DNA of 64,000 bases, from assembly GCF_030815975.1 (NCBI RefSeq), contig NZ_JAUSXL010000001.1:682001-746000 (forward strand), written 5' to 3'. A model generated the notes under the pieces. The model was not told where the DNA came from, did not search any database, and saw only the letters and a list, made by a program, of their open reading frames with translations. Source of the stretch: Variovorax paradoxus (GTDB lineage: Bacteria; Pseudomonadota; Gammaproteobacteria; Burkholderiales; Burkholderiaceae_C). Of the stretch, positions 17,975 through 25,487 are shown piece by piece; the first letter of the stretch is position 1, and the number at the start of each line of letters is the position of its first letter. Both the position numbers and the translations under genes were made by a program.

Positions 17975-20035
17975 ATGCCAAGCCGATCGAACGGCCTCCC
18001 GGCCGAAATGGAGGCAGTGCGAACGCTGGCGCTCGTGGGCGCCTCGGCCGCCGGCAAGAGTTCGCTGGCCGAGAGCCTGCTGCACAAGGCGGGCGCCATC
18101 GCAGCATGCGGCAGCATCGAGCGCGGCAGCACCGTCAGCGACTTCGACCCGCTGGAGCGCCGCATGCTGCACTCGCTCAACGCGTCGGTGATGCACCTCA
18201 CGCACGCCGGCACGCGCATCCACTTCATCGACACGCCCGGCGGGCCCGACTTCCTCGGCCAGAGCCTGCCGGCGCTGGAGGCGGTCGAGACGGCGGCGGT
18301 GGTCATCAATGCCGCCACCGGCATCGAGCCGATGACGGTGCGCATGATGGAGTACGCGGCCTCGCGCCACCTCGCCCGCATGATCATCGTCAACAAGATC
18401 GACTCGCAGGGCGTCTCGCTGGCGGGCCTGCTGGCCGACATCCAGGCGACCTTCGGCCGCGAATGCCTGCCGCTGAACCTGCCCGACGGGGTCGGCCGGC
18501 AGGTGGTGGACTGCTTCTTCAACCGCTTCGGGCAGTCCGACTTCGGCCCCGTCGAAGCGGCGCACCGCGCGCTGGTGGAGCAGGTGGTCGAGGTCGACGC
18601 GGCCTTCGTCGACCGCTACCTCGAGGAGGGCGACGTGGATCCGTCCGAGCTGCATGCGCCGCTCGAGCAGGCGCTGCGCGAAGGCCACCTGATCCCGGTG
18701 TGCTTCGTCTCGTCGCGCAGCGGCGCCGGCCTGGCCGAGCTGCTGGACGTGATCGTCAAACTCCTGCCCGACCCGACCGAGGCCAACCCGCCGAACTTCA
18801 TCGTTGGCGAGGGCGCAGAGGCCAAGCCCATGGAGGCCAAGCCCGACCCGTCGCTGCACGTGCTGGCGCACGTGTTCAAGGTCACGGTCGACCCCTATGT
18901 CGGCAGGATGGGCATCTTTCGCGTGCACCAGGGCACGCTCACGCGCGACAGCCAGCTCTACATCGGCGACGGCCGCAAGCCCTTCAAGGTGGGGCACCTG
19001 TTCATGCTGCAGGGCAAGGACCATGTGGAGGTGTCGCACGCGGTGCCGGGCGACATCGTGGCGGTGGCCAAGGTCGAGGAGATCCATTTCGATGCGGTGC
19101 TGCACGACGCGGCGGAAGACGCCCACGTGCACCTTGCGCCGCTCGCGTTCCCGGTGCCGGTGCACGGCCTGGCCGTGGAACCCAAGCGCCATGGCGACGA
19201 GCAGCGCGCCTGGGAGATCCTCGGCAAGCTCGCGGCCGAGGACCCGTGCCTGCGCATCGAGCACGTGGCCGCCACCAACGAGACGGTGCTCTACGGCCTG
19301 GGCGAGCTGCACCTGCGCATCGTGCTCGAGCGCCTGCGCGAGGTGTACCGCTTCGAGGTCCTGACGCGGCCGCCGCGCATCGCCTACCGCGAGACCGTGA
19401 CCGCGCCGGCCGAGGGCCACCACCGCCACAAGAAGCAGACCGGCGGCGCCGGCCAGTTCGCCGAGGTCTTCCTGCGCATCGAGCCGCTCGCGCGCGGCGC
19501 GGGTTTTGAGTTTGCCGACGAAGTCAGGGGCGGGGCCATCCCGGGCCAGTTCATCCCCGCGGTCGAGAAGGGCGTGCGCGAGGTGCTGGCGTACGGCGCG
19601 ATCGCGGGCTACCCCGTGGTCGACGTGCGTGTGGTGGTGTACGACGGCAAGCACCACAGCGTCGACAGCAAGGACATCGCCTTCGCGACCGCCGGCCGCA
19701 AGGCCTTCATGGCCGCGATCCGCGAGGCCCGGCCGGCAGTGCTCGAGCCGATCGTGCAGATCGAGATCGCCGTGCCCGAGCATGCTGTGGGCGATGTCAC
19801 GAGCGACCTGTCGTCGCGGCGCGGCCTGGTCACCGGCACGTCGGGCCTGGGAGGCGGCACGGTGGCGATCGGCGGGCAGGTGCCCGAGGCCGAACTGGCG
19901 AGCTACCAGTCGCGGCTCAATGCAATGACCAGCGGCCAGGGCCGCTACACCATCGCGCTGTCGCACTACGAAGCGGTGCCACCGGCCGTGCAGCAGGCGC
20001 TGGTGGGGCAGTATCGGGTGCGCGACGAAGACTAG
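17975..20035 (+). CDS. elongation factor G-like GTPase
   Basis: 686 residues. AAGGAG lies 8 bases before the ATG that gives MPSRSNGLPAEM. The order is EF-G-like: a GTPase domain with P-loop GASAAGKSSL (residue 20), G3 DTPGGPDF and NKID, then domains II to V including AYRETVTAPAEGHHRHKKQT and a C-terminal IEIAVPEHAVGDVTSDLSSR. The G3 motif has Gly where canonical EF-G has the catalytic His of DTPGHVDF. Switch I is also short and divergent. This marks the EF-G-like (FusA2-type) branch, whose role in translation or ribosome handling is unsettled. It is not the main EF-G, which sits in the str operon in this group. Confidence 0.88.
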   Translation: MPSRSNGLPAEMEAVRTLALVGASAAGKSSLAESLLHKAGAIAACGSIERGSTVSDFDPLERRMLHSLNASVMHLTHAGTRIHFIDTPGGPDFLGQSLPALEAVETAAVVINAATGIEPMTVRMMEYAASRHLARMIIVNKIDSQGVSLAGLLADIQATFGRECLPLNLPDGVGRQVVDCFFNRFGQSDFGPVEAAHRALVEQVVEVDAAFVDRYLEEGDVDPSELHAPLEQALREGHLIPVCFVSSRSGAGLAELLDVIVKLLPDPTEANPPNFIVGEGAEAKPMEAKPDPSLHVLAHVFKVTVDPYVGRMGIFRVHQGTLTRDSQLYIGDGRKPFKVGHLFMLQGKDHVEVSHAVPGDIVAVAKVEEIHFDAVLHDAAEDAHVHLAPLAFPVPVHGLAVEPKRHGDEQRAWEILGKLAAEDPCLRIEHVAATNETVLYGLGELHLRIVLERLREVYRFEVLTRPPRIAYRETVTAPAEGHHRHKKQTGGAGQFAEVFLRIEPLARGAGFEFADEVRGGAIPGQFIPAVEKGVREVLAYGAIAGYPVVDVRVVVYDGKHHSVDSKDIAFATAGRKAFMAAIREARPAVLEPIVQIEIAVPEHAVGDVTSDLSSRRGLVTGTSGLGGGTVAIGGQVPEAELASYQSRLNAMTSGQGRYTIALSHYEAVPPAVQQALVGQYRVRDED

Positions 20036-20215
20036 TGGTGCCACGGCCAGGGGCCTGAGCTACGGTTTGAACGCTTGCAGTCGCTTTCCCTGTATGTCCG
20101 AAGACCTTCAATCGGTATGCTCGGGCAGCGCGCTGGCCGTGTGCAGGCCCGGCACAACGCAACGCCTCCAGTCTGCGGCATCGTGCTGCAGTTGCTCTGA
20201 CCTGAGCTCCACACG

Positions 20216-20419
20216 ATGCGCGTGCCAATTCTTCGCCTCTCTCGCCTCGGCCTGCGAGCCCGGCTGTCTGTGGGCGTGGTCGCGATCGTTCTGTTGACGA
20301 CGCTGGGCGTGACCACCGCAGCGCTGTACTTCGTCAAGCGCAACATGCAGGCGGCCATCGCAACCGAACAGTTCGAACGAATCTCCATGCTGCCAGAGGT
20401 TGCCTGGAACGCAGCCTGA
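20216..20419 (+). pseudogene. truncated N-terminus of a membrane sensor protein
   Basis: 67 codons beginning MRVPILRLSRLGLRARLSVG, then one strong transmembrane helix (VVAIVLLTTLGVTTAALYFV) and a short periplasmic start (KRNMQAAIATEQFERISMLP). This is the usual opening of sensor kinases, GGDEF proteins or chemoreceptors. It then ends at a stop with no sensor or output domain. The stop lies 33 bases from the end of the convergent azoreductase gene, so the rest of the gene was probably deleted here. Confidence 0.6.
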
Positions 20420-20451
20420 GCCTTCTCTATCCGCGAGGTCGGCGACGCCGG

Positions 20452-21087
20452 TCATTGCAGCACCGCGGATTCGATGGCTGCGGCGTGCTCGATGTCGGGC
20501 CGCAGCTTGGCCAGGAAGGCGTCCATGGTCTGCTCACGCAGGTCGACGGCCTTGGCACCGCCGCCGGCCACAACCGTGACATCGTCGACGCCGATGACGT
20601 TCAGGATGAGGCGCAGATACTGCGTCGCAATGTCGCGGCTGCGGATCGGCGAGCCCTCCGTGTAGACACCGCCCGAAGCGAGCAGCAACGTCGCCTTCTT
20701 GCCGGTGACAAGGCCTTGTCCTTCGAAACCGAGCGTCAGCCCCTTGCGGACGATGTGATCGACCCATGCTTTCAGCGAGGCCGGCACGTTGTAGTTGTGG
20801 ATCGGCGTCGAAATCACGATGTGGTCTGCCGCAAGCAGTTCAGCGACCAATTCGTCGGACAAGCGAAGTTCCTCCTTCATCTCGACCGATTGCTGCGCGG
20901 GCGGCGTGAAATAGGCCTGCAGCCAAGGACCGGTGACAAATGGAAGCTTGGTTTCCACGAGATCGCGGTGGACGACTTCGCCGCGTGGACGTGCTGCCTG
21001 CCACGCCTGCACGAAACACCGGGTCATGTGACGCGAGATGGAGTTTTCGCCACGCGGGCTGGTCTGTACGACAAGAAGCTTGTTCAT
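20452..21087 (-). CDS. azoR: FMN-dependent NADH-azoreductase
   Basis: 211 residues with a flavodoxin-like fold. [20 protein letters not shown] at the N-terminus binds the FMN phosphate. [20 protein letters not shown] near residue 90 and [10 protein letters not shown] near residue 145 are family signatures. AzoR-type enzymes reduce quinones and azo dyes by two-electron transfer from NADH in the cytoplasm. Start chosen at the ATG giving MNKLLVVQ. The gene is divergent from a LysR regulator across about 120 bases, the common arrangement for a quinone- or electrophile-induced azoreductase. Confidence 0.93.
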   Translation of the reverse strand: MNKLLVVQTSPRGENSISRHMTRCFVQAWQAARPRGEVVHRDLVETKLPFVTGPWLQAYFTPPAQQSVEMKEELRLSDELVAELLAADHIVISTPIHNYNVPASLKAWVDHIVRKGLTLGFEGQGLVTGKKATLLLASGGVYTEGSPIRSRDIATQYLRLILNVIGVDDVTVVAGGGAKAVDLREQTMDAFLAKLRPDIEHAAAIESAVLQ

Positions 21088-21210
21088 CAAAGGTCTCTTC
21101 AGGAAAAGTGGTCGGCCGGAGTTGGTTGCATCTGCCCCAATCTAAGTGCGCCGACCCTCTTCTGGAAGAGATTAAAAATTGATACTTTCCATCTGCCTTT
21201 ATGATGGATC

Positions 21211-22107
21211 GTGATCGGCTCCCTTACTCTTGATCAGCTGCGCGTCCTCGTGACGATCGCAGACGCCGGCAGTTTTTCGGCTGCTGGCCGCCAACTCAGG
21301 CGCGCGCAATCAGCGATCAGCCAAGCCATCGGCACGCTGGAAGCCATACAGGGCGTCGAGTTGTTCGACCGGGGAAGCCACAGACCACAGTTGACCGGCA
21401 TCGGACGCGTGCTCGTCGAGCAGGCTCGACTGGTATTGGCGAGCGCGGCTCGGTTCGAAGCTGTGGCGGCAAGCAACCGGGCGGGCCTGGAGCCAGAGCT
21501 GGCGATCGCGATCGATCCCTTGGTCCCGACAGCGCCACTGATCGAAAGCCTGCGCGCGCTCGGCGATACCTTTCCTGATCTTCCGGTCAGCTTCTCGACC
21601 GAGGGACTGGGCGGCTCACTGCGGCGCTTGCGCAGCGGCTCGGCAGCGTTGGCCATGTGCTTGCTCTTGCCTGCCGTGCCTGACGACATCGTCGCCTACC
21701 CGTTGCTGCGGGTCGGCATGCGACCTGTCGTCGCGCCCGGGCACGCCCTCGCTTCGCTCGGGCATCCGGCAACCCCGAGCGACCTCGAGCCGCACGTGCA
21801 ACTCGTGCTGTCTGATCCGGTTGACCCTGGCAGCGCGAACTACGGGCTGTCCAGCGCAAGGCTGTGGCGCTTCGTTGACCTGGGACGTCGACTCGATTTC
21901 CTGCTCGCGGGGTTCGGCTGGTGCCGGATGCCCGAGCATCTTGTGACGGACCCGCTCAGAACCGGGCTGCTGAAGGCGCTCGAGATTCAAGACGATCCCA
22001 CACCGCGTGAGGGACTGACGATCTATGCAGCCCATAAGCGAGACCGTGCGCTTGGCCCAGCAGGGCGCTGGCTGCTCGACGAACTCCAGCGGCGTCTTTG
22101 CTCGTGA
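21211..22107 (+). CDS. LysR-family regulator, probable regulator of azoR
   Basis: 298 residues from a GTG. No in-frame ATG is close, and the usual N-terminus LTLDQLRVLVTIADAGSFSA follows at once. The helix-turn-helix (SFSAAGRQLRRAQSAISQAI) is at residues 20-45. The substrate-binding domain starts near residue 90. The gene is head-to-head with azoR, so it most likely senses quinones or related electrophiles and controls that gene. This comes from position, not from a seen binding site. Confidence 0.9.
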   Translation: MIGSLTLDQLRVLVTIADAGSFSAAGRQLRRAQSAISQAIGTLEAIQGVELFDRGSHRPQLTGIGRVLVEQARLVLASAARFEAVAASNRAGLEPELAIAIDPLVPTAPLIESLRALGDTFPDLPVSFSTEGLGGSLRRLRSGSAALAMCLLLPAVPDDIVAYPLLRVGMRPVVAPGHALASLGHPATPSDLEPHVQLVLSDPVDPGSANYGLSSARLWRFVDLGRRLDFLLAGFGWCRMPEHLVTDPLRTGLLKALEIQDDPTPREGLTIYAAHKRDRALGPAGRWLLDELQRRLCS

Positions 22108-22113
22108 CCGCTC

Positions 22114-22434
22114 GTGCGTTTCGACATGAAGGCAGGCCGACTCCGAAACATTCGCTACTGGCGCGACATGCCCAAAGGCGGTCATTTCGCGGCCTTCGAG
22201 CAATCGGAATTGTTCGTCGAGGACTTGCGAGACTTCTTTCGAACCTGCGTCGACGCGCCCGAGAGACTGCTTGAACCCGCAGTTCAATGCGCGATGCGAG
22301 CTGGCGTTCGCCGGCGCACGTCGGGCCGGACGACGCGGACTTCGACTGATAAATCCGAAACCCGAAGAAATCAACTACTTGGACGCATTAATTTCCGTCT
22401 AAGACTGACCCCTCCCTCGCTGTTGATCGACTGA
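22114..22434 (+). pseudogene. C-terminal remnant of an epoxide hydrolase-like alpha/beta hydrolase
   Basis: The frame carries RYWRDMPKGGHFAAFEQSEL and FVEDLRDFF, the catalytic-His end of epoxide hydrolases of the alpha/beta-hydrolase fold. The nucleophile and oxyanion parts are absent upstream, where the LysR gene ends seven bases before. Homology stops near 22245, and the frame then reads meaningless sequence to 22434. It is a deletion remnant, probably of a hydrolase once controlled with the LysR/azoR pair. Confidence 0.72.
22282..22346 (+). repeat. copy of the 3' end of the aspartate carbamoyltransferase gene
   Basis: About 60 bases match 26709-26773 with only a handful of differences, including the shared word GATGCGAGCTGGCGTTCGCC. 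In the right frame it codes DASWRSPAHVGPDDADFD and a stop, almost the same tail as the carbamoyltransferase (DASWRSPAHIGPDDADFDGLD). The rest of the gene is not duplicated. It is either the scar of a lost paralogue or a small mobile repeat. Confidence 0.75.
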
Positions 22435-22597
22435 CAGGTGGCGAGGTGCAGATCGCGTTCCGAGGGAAGTCCCGTCTTGCTGGTCGGTCCCGGCCGGGGC
22501 GATGGCTCCCTACTGCATGTCCTGTGGCGCCGTGTCCGGTCGGATCGTTGGATGCTAGAAATATGGCTTCCTCAGGCAAATAAAGCCAAAATAGTGA

Positions 22598-22677
22598 CAC
22601 TTATCATGAGTGATCTGGATGGGGGCGGTCAATGTGTAAATATTCTGGCGTTTTTTCGCGATAATGAGTAAAATAAT
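22598..22677 (+). promoter_or_regulatory. candidate operator/promoter of the first hipBA module
   Basis: An inverted repeat CACTTATCATGAGTG (22598-22612) and AT-rich spaced words GCGATAATGAG and TAAAATAATGG lie just before the antitoxin start. HipB-type antitoxins repress their own operon from such sites. The exact operator units are uncertain. Confidence 0.4.
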
Positions 22678-22683
22678 GGCTTC

Positions 22684-23376
22684 ATGGCCAATAAGACTGC
22701 CTCTTTGCTTCCCGCCACCGACGAATTGCTGCGCCAGTTCGGCGATCGTCTGCGCCTGGCGCGGCTGCGTCGACGGCTCTCGGCCAAGCAGGTTGCCGAG
22801 CGAGCCGGGATGGCGCCCATGACACTGCGCAGCCTGGAGCGCGGTGGATCGGGGGTGACCATGGGAGCCTACCTCGCCGTCATGCAGGTGCTGGGCATCG
22901 AAAAGGACCTCGACTTGCTCGGCAAAGCCGATCCTGTCGGCCGAGAACTCCAGGATGCACGGCTGCCAGCGCCCACCAAGGCGCCACGACCAAGCGTGCT
23001 GCCGTCAGACAGGCGGCTGGCGACGGGCAAGGGGCCGCTGCCGGTTGCAGGCGCTGCGTCGGAGCTTCGGCATGCCATGGAAAGCGCACCGGAAGAACAA
23101 CTGCGCCAGCTGTTCAACTCCCTGCCGAGCGAGAAGATGCGCAAGGCGCTGGAAGCACTGCCGCAAGCACAGATGCGCAAGGCACTGGCCGCCATACCGT
23201 CCGTGAAACCACGTGAAACCGTGGACCGGCCGGATGCACCCCGCCGGGAGATCAAGAAGCTGCTCAAGCCTTCGGAAGACGCGCGGGACTGGATCGAGAA
23301 GGGCGGCTTCGCCAGTGCCGATACCCTTGCCGGCTTGATCGAGCCTTTGGCGTCGCTGAAAAAGAAGGGGCATTGA
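22684..23376 (+). CDS. HipB-like XRE-family antitoxin, extended form
   Basis: 230 residues. Residues 15-75 are a Cro/C1 helix-turn-helix (LRLARLRRRLSAKQVAERAG, then MTLRSLERGG). The remainder is unusual for HipB, which is normally under 110 residues. It is a Pro-rich linker followed by amphipathic repeats (LRQLFNSLPSEKMRKALEAL, QAQMRKALAAIP) and a charged C-terminal helix region. The gene ends 4 bases before hipA. It should neutralise and co-repress with HipA, with the extra part possibly binding the kinase. Start ATG gives MANKTASLLP. Confidence 0.85.
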   Translation: MANKTASLLPATDELLRQFGDRLRLARLRRRLSAKQVAERAGMAPMTLRSLERGGSGVTMGAYLAVMQVLGIEKDLDLLGKADPVGRELQDARLPAPTKAPRPSVLPSDRRLATGKGPLPVAGAASELRHAMESAPEEQLRQLFNSLPSEKMRKALEALPQAQMRKALAAIPSVKPRETVDRPDAPRREIKKLLKPSEDARDWIEKGGFASADTLAGLIEPLASLKKKGH

Positions 23377-23380
23377 GCCC

Positions 23381-24649
23381 ATGGCCGCGACGATCGCCGT
23401 CTATGCGGCTTGGGTCGGCCTCGCAGAGCCGCTGCGGCTGGGATGGCTGCATGCCAGGCGTGGAGCAGGCCGTGAAGTTTTCGAGTTCGAGTTCGACGCC
23501 GCGGCGTTGGCCCATTCAGTCGCCGGGAACTTGCACCTGGATCCCCGTTTGGGCCTCTTCGAGGGGCGGCAGCATCCGCCGCAGGGTCACGAGACCTTCG
23601 GCATGTTCGCCGATGCGAGTCCGGATCGCTGGGGCAGGTTGCTCATGCGGCGCCGGCTGGAGCGCGCGCAGAGGGCAGGGCAGATAGACAAGGCCGTGCG
23701 CTTGCATGAATCAGACTACCTGCTGGGCGTGCACGACGCCTATCGCTCCGGAGCGCTGCGCTTGCGGCGCGATGACGCCGGCGAGTTCCTGGACAACCAG
23801 CACGGCGCGGCAGCGCCGCCCTTCGTGCAACTGCGCGAACTGGAGGCGGCCAGCCTGGCACTGGAGCGCGATGAGGACAACATGTCGGCGGCGGGCGACG
23901 AATGGCTGCGCATGCTGATCGCGCCTGGCGGTTCGCTGGGCGGTGCGCGGCCTAAAGCCAGCGTCGTTGATCCGCAGGGGCAACTGTGGATTGCCAAGTT
24001 CCCCAGCGTGCGCGACGAGCACGATATGGGTGCTTGGGAACTGGTGGTGCAGACCCTCGCGCAGAGCTGCGGTCTCGCTGTGCCGCAAAGCCTGGCTCGC
24101 AAGTTCGCGAGCCGACAGCACACCTTCCTGGTGAGGCGCTTCGACCGAACTCCAGCGGGCAGGCTTCATTTCGCCTCGGCGATGACGCTCACCGGACGCC
24201 TGGATGGCGACGATGCATCGACAGGTGCGAGCTATCTGGAGATCGCCCGTGTTCTGATCGACCACGGTGCGAACACCGTCGCCGACCTGCGTGAGCTGTG
24301 GTCGCGCATCGTGTTCAACATGTTGATCTCCAACACGGACGATCACCTGCGCAACCACGGCTTCATCCTCGTGCCCGGCAAGGGCTGGCGTCTGTCCGAT
24401 GCCTACGACATGAATCCCGTGCCCGGGTCGCAAGGACTGAAGCTCAACGTCAGCGAGGCCGACAATGCGATGGACCTGGGTCTGGCGCGTTCGGTGGCGC
24501 CGTACTTTCGGGTTTCCAAGAAGCTGGCCGACGAGATCATCGCGCGCAGCCAGACCGTGGTGAGGCAGTGGCCAAAGATCGCCGATAGCCTGAAAGTTCG
24601 TGCACGGGAGCAGGAGCAGATGGCTGCGGCATTTCGACTCGCTGGCTGA
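23381..24649 (+). CDS. HipA-family serine/threonine kinase toxin
   Basis: 422 residues. The HipA kinase core is present: a Gly-rich loop GGSLGGARPKA near residue 184, catalytic NTDDHLRNHGF near 317, and metal-binding YDMNP near 340. The N-terminal subdomain (FGMFADASPDRWGRLLMRRR) is typical. HipA kinases phosphorylate tRNA synthetases (GltX in E. coli) and induce dormancy. The target of this one is unknown. Organised as antitoxin-toxin with a 4-base gap. It is clearly different from the other HipA in this window, which has an APDGHAKN catalytic loop. Confidence 0.9.
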   Translation: MAATIAVYAAWVGLAEPLRLGWLHARRGAGREVFEFEFDAAALAHSVAGNLHLDPRLGLFEGRQHPPQGHETFGMFADASPDRWGRLLMRRRLERAQRAGQIDKAVRLHESDYLLGVHDAYRSGALRLRRDDAGEFLDNQHGAAAPPFVQLRELEAASLALERDEDNMSAAGDEWLRMLIAPGGSLGGARPKASVVDPQGQLWIAKFPSVRDEHDMGAWELVVQTLAQSCGLAVPQSLARKFASRQHTFLVRRFDRTPAGRLHFASAMTLTGRLDGDDASTGASYLEIARVLIDHGANTVADLRELWSRIVFNMLISNTDDHLRNHGFILVPGKGWRLSDAYDMNPVPGSQGLKLNVSEADNAMDLGLARSVAPYFRVSKKLADEIIARSQTVVRQWPKIADSLKVRAREQEQMAAAFRLAG

Positions 24650-25038
24650 TTGATCTATTTGAGGTACTCACGGCCAGCGCTCAATTATCTTGAGCGGCAT
24701 GTTGCCTCACCAAAGAATGTTACCCGGGAGCTTTGGTCTTCTTTCCAATTCTTTGGTCGAAGGCTGTGGCTTTGAGCCCATGGCCGTCTGGTCAGTGTGC
24801 AGACCTGTCGATAGTGCGGAACGACCGGCTGCAACGGACGCATCGCTGCTGTACGCGGCGGCTCACACGCGAAACTCCGCTGGCGCGCCTTTCGGGCGCA
24901 TAACGTCCAAGGGCGTCGGTTTCATCCACCGGACGCCCTTTTCCATTGGAGATGCGGGTAATCAGCCGCCAAAATCGTCCGGGGCGATCCGCGATCCGCC
25001 CCCTGGACAGCGGCCAGGCGCCTTGCCAAACTGCCCGT
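24650..25038. other. intergenic region with hairpins, no gene supported
   Basis: Just after hipA there is a 7-bp hairpin CGCTCAA-TTATC-TTGAGCG (24678-24696) without a T run. A strong hairpin at 24909-24942 is listed separately. A long plus-strand frame crosses the region but has no family features and no ribosome site, so I do not call it. Confidence 0.5.
24909..24942 (+). terminator. rho-independent terminator-like hairpin
   Basis: AAGGGCGTC and GACGCCCTT form a perfect 9-bp stem around a 14-base loop and are followed by TTTT on the plus strand. The outer A-A/T-T pairs give a short U run in either direction. It would end transcripts from the hipBA side before the cupin gene. Confidence 0.65.
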
Positions 25039-25374
25039 ATGGCACTTTCTCACGCATCCTCCGGCCAGGTCGTGCACCTGGGCGCGCTCGACGGGCAGGC
25101 AACGGAAACCTGCGCGCTCCTGAAGGCCCGCGACATCGAGCTCATGTGGCTGGTGCTGCCGGCCGGCAAGCAGGTGCCCTCGCATGCCGTCTCGACCTCA
25201 ATGACCTTGCAGTGCCTGCGCGGAAAGGTCGAGGTGCACCTTGACGGCGACGTGAAGCTGCTCGAGGCCGACCAGGTCATGTACCTGGCGGGCGGCGTGC
25301 CGCACGGCCTGCATGCGCTGGAGGACGCCAGGCTGTTGATCACCGTCGTGCTGCCGGCCAGCCGCACCGACTGA
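25039..25374 (+). CDS. small cupin-domain protein
   Basis: 111 residues forming a single cupin barrel: PAGKQVPSHAVSTSMTLQCL with RGKVEVHLDGD, then YLAGGVPHGLHALEDARLL. The His positions fit a reduced metal site (one His in the first motif, PHGLHA in the second). Such stand-alone cupins are sensor or cytochrome-like barrel proteins of unknown activity. The start at MALSHASSG is the first plausible one. The gene lies about 110 bases upstream of the carbamoyltransferase on the same strand, but an inverted repeat between them suggests a separate promoter. Confidence 0.75.
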   Translation: MALSHASSGQVVHLGALDGQATETCALLKARDIELMWLVLPAGKQVPSHAVSTSMTLQCLRGKVEVHLDGDVKLLEADQVMYLAGGVPHGLHALEDARLLITVVLPASRTD

Positions 25375-25427
25375 GTCAGCTGCCAGCTGGGGCCTTCATG
25401 GGCACCTGGACGCAGGCGGTGCGCAGA

Positions 25428-25482
25428 AAATATACGCATTGAGTATCTCATCTTTGAGAAATGCTGCGCATAGCGTATATTT
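25428..25482 (+). promoter_or_regulatory. inverted repeat flanking the carbamoyltransferase start region
   Basis: AAATATACGC (25428-25437) and GCGTATATTT (25473-25482) are perfect inverted copies, 35 bases apart, ending 5 bases before the ATG at 25488. The block is AT-rich against its surroundings. The placement would allow a dimeric DNA-binding protein to close the promoter or ribosome site. The product of the next gene itself carries an N-terminal helix-turn-helix, which makes self-regulation an attractive idea. Confidence 0.6.
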
Positions 25483-25487
25483 CACGC

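Noticed and set aside
17807..20044. 745-codon minus-strand frame opposite the EF-G-like gene
   Set aside because: Antisense shadow: low-complexity His/Arg/Ala-rich sequence, no start site or family motif, while the other strand has all EF-G domains.
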